Assembly: GCF_965215815.1 (NCBI RefSeq)
Contig: NZ_CBDCEO010000013.1
Coordinates: forward strand, 372,001 to 436,000
Origin: Poriferisodalis sp965215815
GTDB taxonomy: Bacteria; Actinomycetota; Acidimicrobiia; Acidimicrobiales; Poriferisodalaceae
Direction: 5' to 3'
Length of the DNA: 64,000 nt
Part shown: positions 25,462 to 34,297 of the stretch, in pieces
Position numbering within the stretch: position 1 is the first letter of the stretch
Layout: every line of letters starts with the position of its first letter
Translations under genes and position numbers: made by a program
Notes under the pieces: generated by a model
The model's input: only the letters and a program-made list of their open reading frames with translations
Databases searched by the model: none
Told to the model about the DNA's origin: nothing

Positions 25462-27915
25462 CTACTCCATCACCCGCAGCTGGCCCGGGATGAACATCTT
25501 GGAGAGCTTGCGGCCCGAGAACATCGGCGCCACTGCTATCGCGACCAGCGCCGCAAGGAAATAGGCCGCCATCTCCCACCAGCGGACTGACACCAGCATG
25601 CCCACTTCAGGAATGGAGGTCGGCATCAAGAACAACGCCATCCACAGCAGCAGCGCGTAGCCGAACAGGGCGCCGAGTACGACCGCCGCCACACCTAGCA
25701 GCAAGCCCTCTATCGAGAGGTTCGCGATCACCCTTCGCACGGGAATGCCGTAAGCGAACATCGTCGCATGGTCCCGAGCCCGTTCGTCTACGTTGATATT
25801 CGCCGTGTTGAAGGCAATCAGCATGACCAAGAGGATCACGAAGATCCGTGTGAGGATGAGCACGCTCCTCGATTGATCTAGTGCGTCCTGCAGCGACTTG
25901 AACGACTCGCTCATCCCCTGCACCAGTGCCACACCTGTACCGGTGCCGAAGAGCGAGCGCTTCGCGTCGTTCAGATTGCTGCCATCCGCTGGCACGCCGG
26001 TCACGATGTTCGCGAGTCCTCCGAAGCCCCAATCGGCTGCGGTCGAGAGGTCCATGTAGGAGTTGACTCGCAGCGGATGCGGGTGTGTGGCGAGGACGGG
26101 CAGCGTATGGGTGCCATAGGCGAACGCCCCGTCGACGATCTCAGGATGGGTGACGATGACGTCGTCGCCGACTCCGACGCCGAAGTCCCGCGCAGCTTTG
26201 TCGGCGAGCACGATGCCCGGCACCCCCGGTTGCAGCTCTCCCTCCGACACGGTCGGTGTCCACACGTTGCTGCCGAAGTCGACGAACCGGACGGAAAGAT
26301 CGAGCCGGGTTTGCTCGTCAATGTTCTCGGCAGGTGCCTCGGCGATGACACTCGCCCCAAGCCTCAGCCCGGTCTCGCCGAGCTGCACCGTTGAATCGCT
26401 GAGCACGTCTTGCACTCGCGCAGAATCGACTGGGTAGAACGAGTCGAGTTGCACCATGAAGCGCTCGGGTTCATCTCCCTGCAACTCTCGATTGCCTTCG
26501 TCGAAGGTGGTGGAAAACGAAGTGTTCAGACCCACCATGCTGAACATGATCGCCAAGCTCGTCGTGAACGTCAGCAAGGTGATGAAGGTGCGGCGGGGTG
26601 CCCTCATCAGGTTCCTTATGGGCATCCGCTCCAGGCTGCGACCGGGTAACGGCAGGCGGCTGAGGATGGGTGACAGACCCCCTCCGCGTGATGCCAGATG
26701 GCCCGGGCGTATCGCCTCGACCGGTTGGACCCGTACGGCGCGTAGAACGGGCACGAGCACGGCCAGCATTGGCACCACGAAGCCGATCGCCGCGGCTCTC
26801 GCAAAGAAAACCCATTGGAAGGGCATCTCAAACAGCGGCAATATCACCCTCTGTTGAATGATTCCCGCTGTTTGGAAGGCCAGCGCGAAGGCGACGCCGA
26901 CTCCGAGAATGACGCCTAGAACGCCAATCTGCAAGCCGATAAGCAGGGGCCGGATGGCGATTGATCGAGGAGATTCGCCCAGCGCCATAGCTGCGCCCAT
27001 CTCACGCCGCTGCGCTTGCACCATCCGCGCCGAGAAGTTCAGCGTTGCGAAGGCAGCGCCGATGAACAGCAGGAGCGCCATGACGTCGTAGATGCTCTGA
27101 TCGACCTCCGGCGATCCGAGCAGTGCGATGTACGACGGCCACTCGTCGCGGGTGATTACTTCCAGCAGAATCCCGTCTAGATGAACAGCGGCCGCGTCGA
27201 TGATCTGCTGCGACACTGCGTCAGAGTCGGCACCCGGCTCCAGCGTCATTACGAGGTCGTTGACTGCGCCGGGCCTTCCGGAGATGTCTTGCGCGTCGGC
27301 GAGCTGGGCGAACAGCACAGCCAAGTTGGACTGGCCGAGCGAACCGTTGCCCTCGAGGATGTCGAAGTACTCCGGTGATGCGGCGTGGCCGACGTAGTCG
27401 ACGCGTACATCGCCTCCGACAGTGAGGCTGCCGTGTGTCGGCAGATCCCAGAACGATGCGAAGTTACGTCCGAGTAGAACTCGGGGCGTGTCGGCGCCCG
27501 ATGGAGGCAAACCGTCGCCTTCAATGACCTCGACGCCGTTGACGCTTGGCCCTCCGCCTGAAGTGTCGACGCCGACGATGCGCCCGTGCACCAGTAGCTC
27601 TTCGCCATCGGCGGTGGTCTCGACCTGGGTGTCAAGGAAGAGGCGTTCGTTGTACTCGTCGATGCCGTCGATTTCGCTGGCAATCTGTGCGAGCGAGCCA
27701 ACGGGTACGTCTCCGCCCCCGCCGACCGTCGCCCGCAGGTCGAACATGTTGGTGAGCTCGATGCTCTTGTCGGTGGACGCGTACCGCCACTCGGTGACGC
27801 TGCTGAGACCGGCGTAGCTGCCGATGCCAATGGCGATCGTGAAGGCAATTCCAACGATCTGGATCCAACGCTTTCGCGCGTCCCGCAGGGACCACCGCAG
27901 CCGGAGAAGCCACAC
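25462..27915 (-). CDS. ABC transporter permease, FtsX/MacB-type
   Basis: 817 residues from a GTG. One N-terminal membrane helix (QIVGIAFTIAIGIGSYAGL) is followed by a large extracytoplasmic domain of about 230 residues (MacB periplasmic-core-like) and an FtsX block of three helices at about residues 285-410. A second extracytoplasmic domain of about 280 residues precedes a second FtsX block at about 690-810. This duplicated layout is typical of lipoprotein- or lipid-handling and peptide exporters. It follows the ATPase gene by 9 bases on the same strand and should form one complex in the cytoplasmic membrane. The cargo is not evident. Confidence 0.92.
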   Translation of the reverse strand: MWLLRLRWSLRDARKRWIQIVGIAFTIAIGIGSYAGLSSVTEWRYASTDKSIELTNMFDLRATVGGGGDVPVGSLAQIASEIDGIDEYNERLFLDTQVETTADGEELLVHGRIVGVDTSGGGPSVNGVEVIEGDGLPPSGADTPRVLLGRNFASFWDLPTHGSLTVGGDVRVDYVGHAASPEYFDILEGNGSLGQSNLAVLFAQLADAQDISGRPGAVNDLVMTLEPGADSDAVSQQIIDAAAVHLDGILLEVITRDEWPSYIALLGSPEVDQSIYDVMALLLFIGAAFATLNFSARMVQAQRREMGAAMALGESPRSIAIRPLLIGLQIGVLGVILGVGVAFALAFQTAGIIQQRVILPLFEMPFQWVFFARAAAIGFVVPMLAVLVPVLRAVRVQPVEAIRPGHLASRGGGLSPILSRLPLPGRSLERMPIRNLMRAPRRTFITLLTFTTSLAIMFSMVGLNTSFSTTFDEGNRELQGDEPERFMVQLDSFYPVDSARVQDVLSDSTVQLGETGLRLGASVIAEAPAENIDEQTRLDLSVRFVDFGSNVWTPTVSEGELQPGVPGIVLADKAARDFGVGVGDDVIVTHPEIVDGAFAYGTHTLPVLATHPHPLRVNSYMDLSTAADWGFGGLANIVTGVPADGSNLNDAKRSLFGTGTGVALVQGMSESFKSLQDALDQSRSVLILTRIFVILLVMLIAFNTANINVDERARDHATMFAYGIPVRRVIANLSIEGLLLGVAAVVLGALFGYALLLWMALFLMPTSIPEVGMLVSVRWWEMAAYFLAALVAIAVAPMFSGRKLSKMFIPGQLRVME

Positions 27916-27924
27916 GTTCGAGAC

Positions 27925-28626
27925 CTACCAGTGCAGTTCGGACAGCGGGGTCTTGCCGCCCTCCGGTGGACCATCGCTGATGATCTGCCCACTGCTCATT
28001 TCGACGACGCGGTCGGCCATCCGGGAGATCTCGCGATTGTGCGTCACCACAAGCACTGCCCTGTCGTTGTTGGCTTGCTCGGCGAGCAATTCGAGAATCT
28101 GGGCACCGGTCTTGAAGTCCAACTCGCCCGTGGGCTCGTCTGCGAGCAGTACCGGGTTGCCAGTGGCCAACGCTCGTGCGATCGCCACACGCTGCTGCTC
28201 GCCGCCGGATAGTTCGTGCGGGAAGTGCCCGAGGCGGTGCCCGAGCCCGACGGATTCGAGAATCTCGGCGGGGTCGGCCGATCCGCGATTGCCGGAGACA
28301 TCCATGCCGAATTCGACGTTCTCGGTCGCGGTCAAGCCGGGGAAGAGATTGAAGCTCTGGAAGATGAAGCTGACCGTCTCGCGTCGCAACGCAAAGAGAT
28401 CGCTCCGGCTGGACGCCGTGATGTCGCGGCCTCCGACGTTCACCGATCCCGATGACGCCGTGTCCAGTGCGCCGATGATGTTGAGCGTGGTGGTCTTGCC
28501 GCTCCCCGAAGGACCGAGCACCACTACGAACTCGCCGGCCTCGACATGCAGGTCGATGCCATCGAGCGCAGTGACCAATACGGGGCCGACTTCGTAGTGC
28601 TTGGTAACACCTTCGAGATCGATCAC
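27925..28626 (-). CDS. ABC transporter ATPase, LolD/MacB-type
   Basis: 233 residues with all ABC motifs: Walker A GPSGSGKTTTL near residue 40, Q-loop FIFQSFNLFP, signature LSGGEQQRVAIARAL near residue 140, Walker B LLADEPTGELD, and H-loop VVTHNREIS. The length and motif set match LolD/MacB ATPases rather than importers. The permease follows with a 9-base gap. The stretch 28627-28831 upstream is AT-moderate with no gene and probably holds the promoter. Confidence 0.95.
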   Translation of the reverse strand: MIDLEGVTKHYEVGPVLVTALDGIDLHVEAGEFVVVLGPSGSGKTTTLNIIGALDTASSGSVNVGGRDITASSRSDLFALRRETVSFIFQSFNLFPGLTATENVEFGMDVSGNRGSADPAEILESVGLGHRLGHFPHELSGGEQQRVAIARALATGNPVLLADEPTGELDFKTGAQILELLAEQANNDRAVLVVTHNREISRMADRVVEMSSGQIISDGPPEGGKTPLSELHW

Positions 28627-28831
28627 GGCACAGAACTCCCCGTTAGCAAAAGGATCCGGCGCGGACAGGGCCAGCGGTACCGGCCCAACGCGTAGCCGAG
28701 TCGCGAGGCATCAGGTAACAACGGACGTAATCCCAAGTCAATTGAGCCGTTGTCTATCACAGCCTGATCTTTGGCATTTGCATCTCAATACATCAAGCTG
28801 TGCTCACATTGCGTGGACACACTGCCCAATC

Positions 28832-30412
28832 TCAGCAACTCGGCCAGTAGCTGAGCGCTCGCTGTTCGGGTGGCGGCACCGGACGATTGGCCAACATCCG
28901 AAGGTCCGAGATGAGCACCCGACGGGTATCTGCCGGGTCGATCATCTCGTCGATGCGCATGGTGCCTGCCGCCTCGAACGGGTTCGTGGCCTCGGCTACC
29001 TCTGCCACCAGCTTCAGGCGCTCAGTCTCGCGTTCGTCGGGATCGGCAATGCGGCTCAGCTTCGAGCCGAAGGCCACGTTGACACCGACCTCGGGATCCA
29101 TGAAGCCGATCTCCGCGCCAGGCCAGCAATAGATGCCGTGGCTCGGCATCCGGGAGCCGTTCATCGCTTGCCAAGCCAGGCCGAACGCCTTGCGAAGACA
29201 GACCGTCAGCGTCGGCGTGGACGCGTTCTGCAGGGCGTGCATCATGCGCATGCCCCAATGGAGCATCAGGTCGTGCTCGACGCGCTTGCCGACCATGAAT
29301 CCGGGGACATCCACGAGAAAGACCATCGGGATGTTGAACGAGTCGCACACGGTGGCCATGCGGATGATCTTGTGGCAGGCCTGCGGGTCCAGCGTTCCAG
29401 CCTGGAATATCGGATTGTTCGCGATGACGCCGACCGCGTACCCGTCGAGCCGCGCAAGCGCGCACACGACGTTGCGGGCGTAACCCGGCTGCAGTTCAAG
29501 GACTGACTCGGGATCGCAGATGCGGGCAACGACCCGGCGCATGTCGTAGCCACGCGTGCGGCGTGCGGGCACCATCGTGGCCAGCTCGGGGTCGGCGCCG
29601 TCGATGCCACGCGGCTCGGCGCGCGGCGCCGGCTCCCACGCGTTCGACGGCATGAACGACAGCCACCGCCGGATAGCGACGTAGGCCTCCTCGTCGGTAT
29701 CGACGCCGAGGTCGATCTGCCCGGTGATTCGGGCATGGACGTCCACGCCGCCGACGTCCTCGAACGAGATCACCTCGCCGGTGGCGATTTCGAACACCTT
29801 CGGCGAAGTCACCGCAAGGCACGACCCGCGCACCATGACGACGTAGTCGCTGAGCGCCGACACGAACGACGAACCGCCGAACGACTGGCCACAGATCATC
29901 GTTGCCATCGGCACTCGGTGGCGCCGGCGAGCCATGTCGAACATCCCGCCCGGCTCGGAGATGCCCTCGGAGCCCATGAGATCGGGAATGCGACCGCCGC
30001 CGGTCTCGCCGAAATGGACGATGGGGATGCCCATCACCAGCGCCCGCTCGTAGAGGCGCTCCTCCTTGCGGGTGCCGATGATTGAGCTCGAACCGCGCAA
30101 CACGGTGATGTCGTCGCCGAACACCGCTACAGGGCGCCCGTCGACGTTGCCGTGCCCGCCGATCTTGCCGTCACCAGGAGTGATATCGCGCATCTCTGGA
30201 CGGATCGAACGGCTGAACGTACCGATCTCACGGAACGTGCCCTCGTCACAGAACGCGTCGATGTGCTGGCGGATAGTGCGATCGCCTTCCGCGGCCATCG
30301 CCCGAACCTTGGAAGCCCCACCCATGTCACGCCTGATCACTCCGGCGCGTGCGTCCAGGTCGGCTACTCGCTCTGCGTGACTGATCGCGTCACCGTCGCC
30401 GTACTCAGGCAT
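28832..30412 (-). CDS. Acyl-CoA carboxylase carboxyltransferase subunit, atypical
   Basis: 526 residues. Two crotonase-like carboxyltransferase halves are present: the N half with GHGNVDGRPVAVFGDDITV and IVHFGETGGGRIPDLMGSEG, and the C half with PMVFLVDVPGFMVGKRVEHD. The oxyanion-type loops read GQSFGGSSFVSALSD and RKAFGLAWQAMNG, which differ from the usual GPCAGGAVY/GGAYQ patterns of propionyl- and methylcrotonyl-CoA carboxylases. No biotin carboxylase gene is adjacent; the one at 55944 is 26 kb away and has its own beta subunit. The CoA substrate is unknown. The LLM gene follows on the upstream side of the same strand. Confidence 0.88.
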   Translation of the reverse strand: MPEYGDGDAISHAERVADLDARAGVIRRDMGGASKVRAMAAEGDRTIRQHIDAFCDEGTFREIGTFSRSIRPEMRDITPGDGKIGGHGNVDGRPVAVFGDDITVLRGSSSIIGTRKEERLYERALVMGIPIVHFGETGGGRIPDLMGSEGISEPGGMFDMARRRHRVPMATMICGQSFGGSSFVSALSDYVVMVRGSCLAVTSPKVFEIATGEVISFEDVGGVDVHARITGQIDLGVDTDEEAYVAIRRWLSFMPSNAWEPAPRAEPRGIDGADPELATMVPARRTRGYDMRRVVARICDPESVLELQPGYARNVVCALARLDGYAVGVIANNPIFQAGTLDPQACHKIIRMATVCDSFNIPMVFLVDVPGFMVGKRVEHDLMLHWGMRMMHALQNASTPTLTVCLRKAFGLAWQAMNGSRMPSHGIYCWPGAEIGFMDPEVGVNVAFGSKLSRIADPDERETERLKLVAEVAEATNPFEAAGTMRIDEMIDPADTRRVLISDLRMLANRPVPPPEQRALSYWPSC

Positions 30413-30459
30413 CGTTCATCTCCCTTGGATCCGGTTCAGTGGCGCGCGCCGTCGGAGTC

Positions 30460-31311
30460 TCAGGCGTCCGCATAGTCAGCGAGAATCTGGCCGTACGTCT
30501 CGCCGAGCTGGGCGGGACGGCGTCCCGGCACCATCACCTGGCTGACACCGAGTTCGACCAGCTGGTCGAGGTGGGCGCGATCGGTTCCGCCGGTAGTCCA
30601 CATCTGCACGTCGTTGGGGTCGCGGCCAGCGGCCTTCGCGTACCGGCGGGCCGATTCGAACAACTCAGCGAGCACTTCGGCAGGACGCTCGGCGGGAAAG
30701 AACACGTCGCCGAGCTCGCCGGCTCGCCGTGCGGCCCGGTCGCTGTGCCCGCCGACCAGGATCGGCACCGGCTGCTGGATCGGCTTGGGCTGGCAATACA
30801 CAGGGTCGAAGTCCACGAATTCGCCGTGGAATTCGGCTTCTTCTTCGGTCCAGAGCACCCGCAGCGCTGCGAGGTACTCATCGGTGCGTGCCCCTCGGCG
30901 ATCGAACGGCACTCCCAGCGCTTCGAATTCCTCACGCAGCCAACCCACGCCGATGCCGAAGTCGAAGCGCCCGCCGCACAGCCGGTCCAGCGACGCGATT
31001 TCCTTGGCCAAGATCAGCGGGTTGCGCTGAGGCAAGATGAGAATTCCGGTCGCCAGGCGGATCCGGGTTGTTGCTGCGGCGGCGTATGCCAACCAGATGA
31101 GCGGATCAGCGTGGTCCAGCTGGCTCGCTCCCTTGAACAGCTTGCCGCCCTCGTCGTACGGATACGTCGACGTGTACGACTTGGGCACGACCGCATGCTC
31201 GATCGCCCACAACGAATCGAAGCCGACTTCCTCGGCAGTCTGAGCGGTCTCCAGCGCGGCAGCGCCCTCGACATTGCCCATCAAATTCGCGGAGATCAGG
31301 CCGAATCTCAT
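30460..31311 (-). CDS. F420-dependent LLM oxidoreductase (TIGR03619-like)
   Basis: 283 residues in a luciferase-like barrel. MRFGLISANLMGNVEGA starts the first strand, followed by GFDSLWAIEHAVVP (His in strand 2), RIRLATGILILPQRNPLILAKEIASLD, and GIGVGWLREEFEALGV, which is the hallmark block of F420-type members. The C-terminal VSQVMVPG is also typical. The Shine-Dalgarno is weak. It lies between the carboxyltransferase and HicA, and could act on the same pathway as the carboxyltransferase. Its electron donor is probably F420H2, by family inference. Confidence 0.9.
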   Translation of the reverse strand: MRFGLISANLMGNVEGAAALETAQTAEEVGFDSLWAIEHAVVPKSYTSTYPYDEGGKLFKGASQLDHADPLIWLAYAAAATTRIRLATGILILPQRNPLILAKEIASLDRLCGGRFDFGIGVGWLREEFEALGVPFDRRGARTDEYLAALRVLWTEEEAEFHGEFVDFDPVYCQPKPIQQPVPILVGGHSDRAARRAGELGDVFFPAERPAEVLAELFESARRYAKAAGRDPNDVQMWTTGGTDRAHLDQLVELGVSQVMVPGRRPAQLGETYGQILADYADA

Positions 31312-31435
31312 CTGGGAGCCCCCGTCCGCCGCGCTCGGACGGCGCGGCGGCGAACATCATGGCCGATCAACGCTCAGGGTGCCCGTTCAGAAAAGAAATT
31401 GACGCGCGGCAGTTGCCGCGGTGGCCTTGCCGCGC

Positions 31436-31642
31436 ATGACCGACCGGGAGTTCCTGAGCCGACTCCGCCGCTACGCTCGCAAGCGTGGCGTATCGGTCGT
31501 GGTCCAGCCAGACCGCGGCAAGGGCAGCCACGCCAGGGTCTGGCTCGGCGACAGGGCAACAACGTTGTCCAAGGGTGAACTGCAGCCCGGCAAGCTGCAG
31601 GCCATGCTCCGGCAGCTCGGCATCGACAAGGTGGAGTTCTGA
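31436..31642 (+). CDS. hicA: HicA-like toxin
   Basis: 68 residues from the ATG at 31436; an in-frame upstream start adds five residues. The HicA fold (double-stranded RNA-binding-like, mRNA interferase) is suggested by TDREFLSRLRRYARKRGV, then GKGSHARVWLGDR, where the GSH(A) stretch contains the catalytic His, and a C-terminal LRQLGIDKVEF. The length is typical. It precedes the HicB gene by 3 bases, which is the classic order. Confidence 0.9.
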   Translation: MTDREFLSRLRRYARKRGVSVVVQPDRGKGSHARVWLGDRATTLSKGELQPGKLQAMLRQLGIDKVEF

Positions 31643-31645
31643 TCA

Positions 31646-32134
31646 ATGAGGTACTCCTACCCATGCGAGGTAGTGCTAGACGACGAGGAGGCCGAGACCA
31701 CGGGTCGCGAGGCCTACGTCGCAACTTTTCCTGACGTGCCACCCGCTATCACCGGCGGCTGGTCGGTGCAGGAAGTGAACGGCCATCTGCGGGACTGCCT
31801 CGAGACGGCGCTGAGTTTGTGCATCGACAGCAACGAATCCCTGCCAGAGCCGAGCGAGCCCGAGCCCGGTCAGGTACTCGTCGCGGTGTCACCGCCAGTC
31901 GCTGCACAGTTCGCACTCCACGAGGCCATGCGCGCTGAGGGCGTCACGGCAACAGAACTTGCGCGCCGCATCGGCATGCGCCCCTCACGTGCTCGTCGTC
32001 TCACCGACATATTCCGCCCCGCCAAGCCCAGCGAGATCGAACGAGCGCTCGCCGCTGTGGGCCTGCACATGATCAGCGAAGCCGCCCCGCTCAAACAGTG
32101 GACACCGAGCCCGGATCCCGCCCCAGCCCTCTGA
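31646..32134 (+). CDS. hicB: HicB-like antitoxin with HTH
   Basis: 162 residues, starting 3 bases after HicA. The N-terminal partial RNase H-like HicB fold (MRYSYPCEVVLDDEE...YVATFPDVPPAITGG) binds the toxin. The C-terminal half holds a helix-turn-helix (EGVTATELARRIGMRPSRARRLTD), so it likely represses its own promoter. The C-terminal tail is Pro/Ala-rich. It is convergent with the LLM gene. Confidence 0.9.
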   Translation: MRYSYPCEVVLDDEEAETTGREAYVATFPDVPPAITGGWSVQEVNGHLRDCLETALSLCIDSNESLPEPSEPEPGQVLVAVSPPVAAQFALHEAMRAEGVTATELARRIGMRPSRARRLTDIFRPAKPSEIERALAAVGLHMISEAAPLKQWTPSPDPAPAL

Positions 32135-32176
32135 ACCAGCCCACGCTGCCCCGAATCGTCCGACATCGGGACAAGG

Positions 32177-33289
32177 TCAAGCGGCAGCGGTAGCCAGCTC
32201 GGTGGCAGCCAAGCCAACCGGCGGGGCGTCCCATTCCTTGAGCACGGGAAGCACTTCGGTGGCGAACAGGTCGCGGTTGCGGCGCGCCTCGGTCCAGTTC
32301 ATACCGGCGAAGCAGAGGTTCGGGAAGAACGCCGCCATGTCGATCTTTTCTCTGATGACTTGGAGCTTCTCAAGCACCTGGTCGGGCGTGCCGTATGGCA
32401 TCAAACGGGTGAAGTCCTCGGCTGCGCCGCGGGCTCCGTGGCGGTCGATGTACTTCGAGATGCCCTCGTAGAACTCGTAGCCCTTGATGCCCTCGTGCGG
32501 TCGCTTGGGGCCGAACTCGTAGTGCTTCATGACGGTGCCGTAGTAGTTGCCGATGTGCTCCATCGCCTTCTCCTCGGCGCGTTCCGCGTTGGTGTCAACC
32601 CAGCAGAACCCGCCCGACAGCGGGGGCGGCGGCGGTGCCGTGTGGTGCTTGACCCACTCGCCGTGGTAGGCGGCGAAGTCGGACTCGACGATCTCCCACG
32701 GCTTCTGGGGGATCACCAGCAGGCCGATGCCGAGCTGGGCCATCAGCGGCATGCCTTCGGGAGACACAGCAGCGGCGTAGGTGCGTCCCTTGAAGGAATG
32801 CTCAGGCTTGGGGCGAATGTCGCGGCGGGGCTGGGTCACGAATTCGCCGTCGTGCTCCACGTAGCCCAGTTCGAGGCCGTCGATGAGCATCTTGGCGTAC
32901 TCCAAGAAGCGCTCCCGGCTGGTGTTCATGTCCACCCGGAAGCCCTCGTACTCGACGCGGGCCAGGCCGCGCCCGATGCCGAGGATGAGACGGCCGTCGG
33001 AGAGGTTGTCGAGCACGGTCACCTGTTCGGCGACCCGCAACGGGTCGTGCCAAGGCAGCACGATGACGGCGGTACCGAGCTGCAGGTTTGTCTTGCCCGC
33101 AACCCAGGTCAGGAACTGCACTGGATCTGGGCACATCGTGTAGTCGGTGAAGTGATGCTCCACCGTCCAGATCGAGTCGAAGCCGAGATCCTCGGCTTCG
33201 GAGACCATGCGGATCTCCTGGTCCCAAACCTCTCGGTCCGAAAGTGCGTTCTCCGGGTTCTGAAAGACGGCCGAGTAACCGACGTGCAT
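32177..33289 (-). CDS. LLM class flavin-dependent oxidoreductase
   Basis: 370 residues. Luciferase-like motifs: GFDSIWTVEHHFTDYTMCPDP near residue 40, LGTAVIVLPWHDPLRVAEQVTVLD near residue 85, and RLILGIGRGLARVEYEGF. The Trp/Tyr-rich middle (GYVEHDGEFVTQPRRDIRP) is common in the long LLM branch. It would be a flavin-dependent monooxygenase of unknown substrate. A C-terminal Ala-rich tail may be a linker. It is convergent with HicB and lies next to the SalK-like gene at 33527, which is divergent. Confidence 0.9.
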   Translation of the reverse strand: MHVGYSAVFQNPENALSDREVWDQEIRMVSEAEDLGFDSIWTVEHHFTDYTMCPDPVQFLTWVAGKTNLQLGTAVIVLPWHDPLRVAEQVTVLDNLSDGRLILGIGRGLARVEYEGFRVDMNTSRERFLEYAKMLIDGLELGYVEHDGEFVTQPRRDIRPKPEHSFKGRTYAAAVSPEGMPLMAQLGIGLLVIPQKPWEIVESDFAAYHGEWVKHHTAPPPPPLSGGFCWVDTNAERAEEKAMEHIGNYYGTVMKHYEFGPKRPHEGIKGYEFYEGISKYIDRHGARGAAEDFTRLMPYGTPDQVLEKLQVIREKIDMAAFFPNLCFAGMNWTEARRNRDLFATEVLPVLKEWDAPPVGLAATELATAAA

Positions 33290-33526
33290 GAGGTGCTCCC
33301 CTTTCGGATCTTCCCGAGACTGTCCGTGCGCTGTCGGAGCGCCCGCGCTCAGGTGATCCAGCGATGCTGGTGACTTCGAGGCTACGCCACAGCGCCCTGG
33401 GCTCGCTCAGATTGCCCCGGTGCTAGTAGCCCTATCCGGCGCGCTTCGGTGGCATCGGCCAAACTGTGCGGCGCATACGCGCTCGACGACTGGCGGCGAG
33501 GGCCTGCGCCATAGGGAGGATTCGTC

Positions 33527-34270
33527 ATGGAGACGGCAGCGGTTGCGCGCAGCATGCGCGGCTCAGTGGGAATGCTGGCGATGGACTGGCTCATGGACCC
33601 GTCCACGCTGGAAAAGGCTTCCCAACGCGGCATGGCAGAGGGCATGGGGGCGTATGCGACCGGCCGGCTGGGTGTGTTGGGCGAATGCCCCGTCGACAAT
33701 GTCATCGGTGCAGCGTTCTTCTGGGCGCCCGAGAAGATGCGTTCGATGGTGGAAGAAGGACGTGCGGTCATGAAGCCGTCCGACGGAGCGCTGATCTGGG
33801 CCGACATCTGCGCCGAATATGGCGAGCAGCGGCTGGCGGGCATGGAAGGCGCTGAGCGTCTCGGCGAGCTGCTCGAGCGGGTCGTGGACTCCGCCGTTCC
33901 CCAGGGCGCTCCGACGTTCATCGGCTGGCGAGACCTGCCACGGCCCGGTGAGCCCGGGCCGGCCCATGCGTTCTTCATGGCCCAGGTCATGCGGGAGCTG
34001 CGCTTCGGTCGGCACGCCGTCGCGGTGCAGGCGCTGGGCATGGGGCCGCTCGAGGCGATCCTGTCAGGCCCCGCAGGCGAGTGGAACGCCGAGTTCTTCG
34101 GATGGGAGCGGCCCTATCCCGACGTCAGCCACCTCGCTGAGGCGCGCGACGAGATCGAATCGCTCACGGACAAGATGCACGCGCCCGACTTCGAGTGCCT
34201 GACTCCCGACGAGCGCGCCGAAGTGCGCGAGCTGGCCAAGGCGGCCCGCTTCCACAACCCCGACGAGTAG
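33527..34270 (+). CDS. SCO6745/SalK-like helical protein
   Basis: 247 residues with an excellent GGGAGG Shine-Dalgarno 7 bases before the ATG. The pattern ATGRLGVLGECPVDNVIGAAFFWAPEKM resembles the SCO6745 family (hypothetical, SalK-like), with several helices and a Trp-rich end. There is no catalytic motif. It is short for a SalK-like protein (often about 280), and the relation is by motif only. Convergent with the CaiB genes. Confidence 0.55.
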   Translation: METAAVARSMRGSVGMLAMDWLMDPSTLEKASQRGMAEGMGAYATGRLGVLGECPVDNVIGAAFFWAPEKMRSMVEEGRAVMKPSDGALIWADICAEYGEQRLAGMEGAERLGELLERVVDSAVPQGAPTFIGWRDLPRPGEPGPAHAFFMAQVMRELRFGRHAVAVQALGMGPLEAILSGPAGEWNAEFFGWERPYPDVSHLAEARDEIESLTDKMHAPDFECLTPDERAEVRELAKAARFHNPDE

Positions 34271-34297
34271 CTGTGGCTGAGCGCTGCGCTCCAGCGC

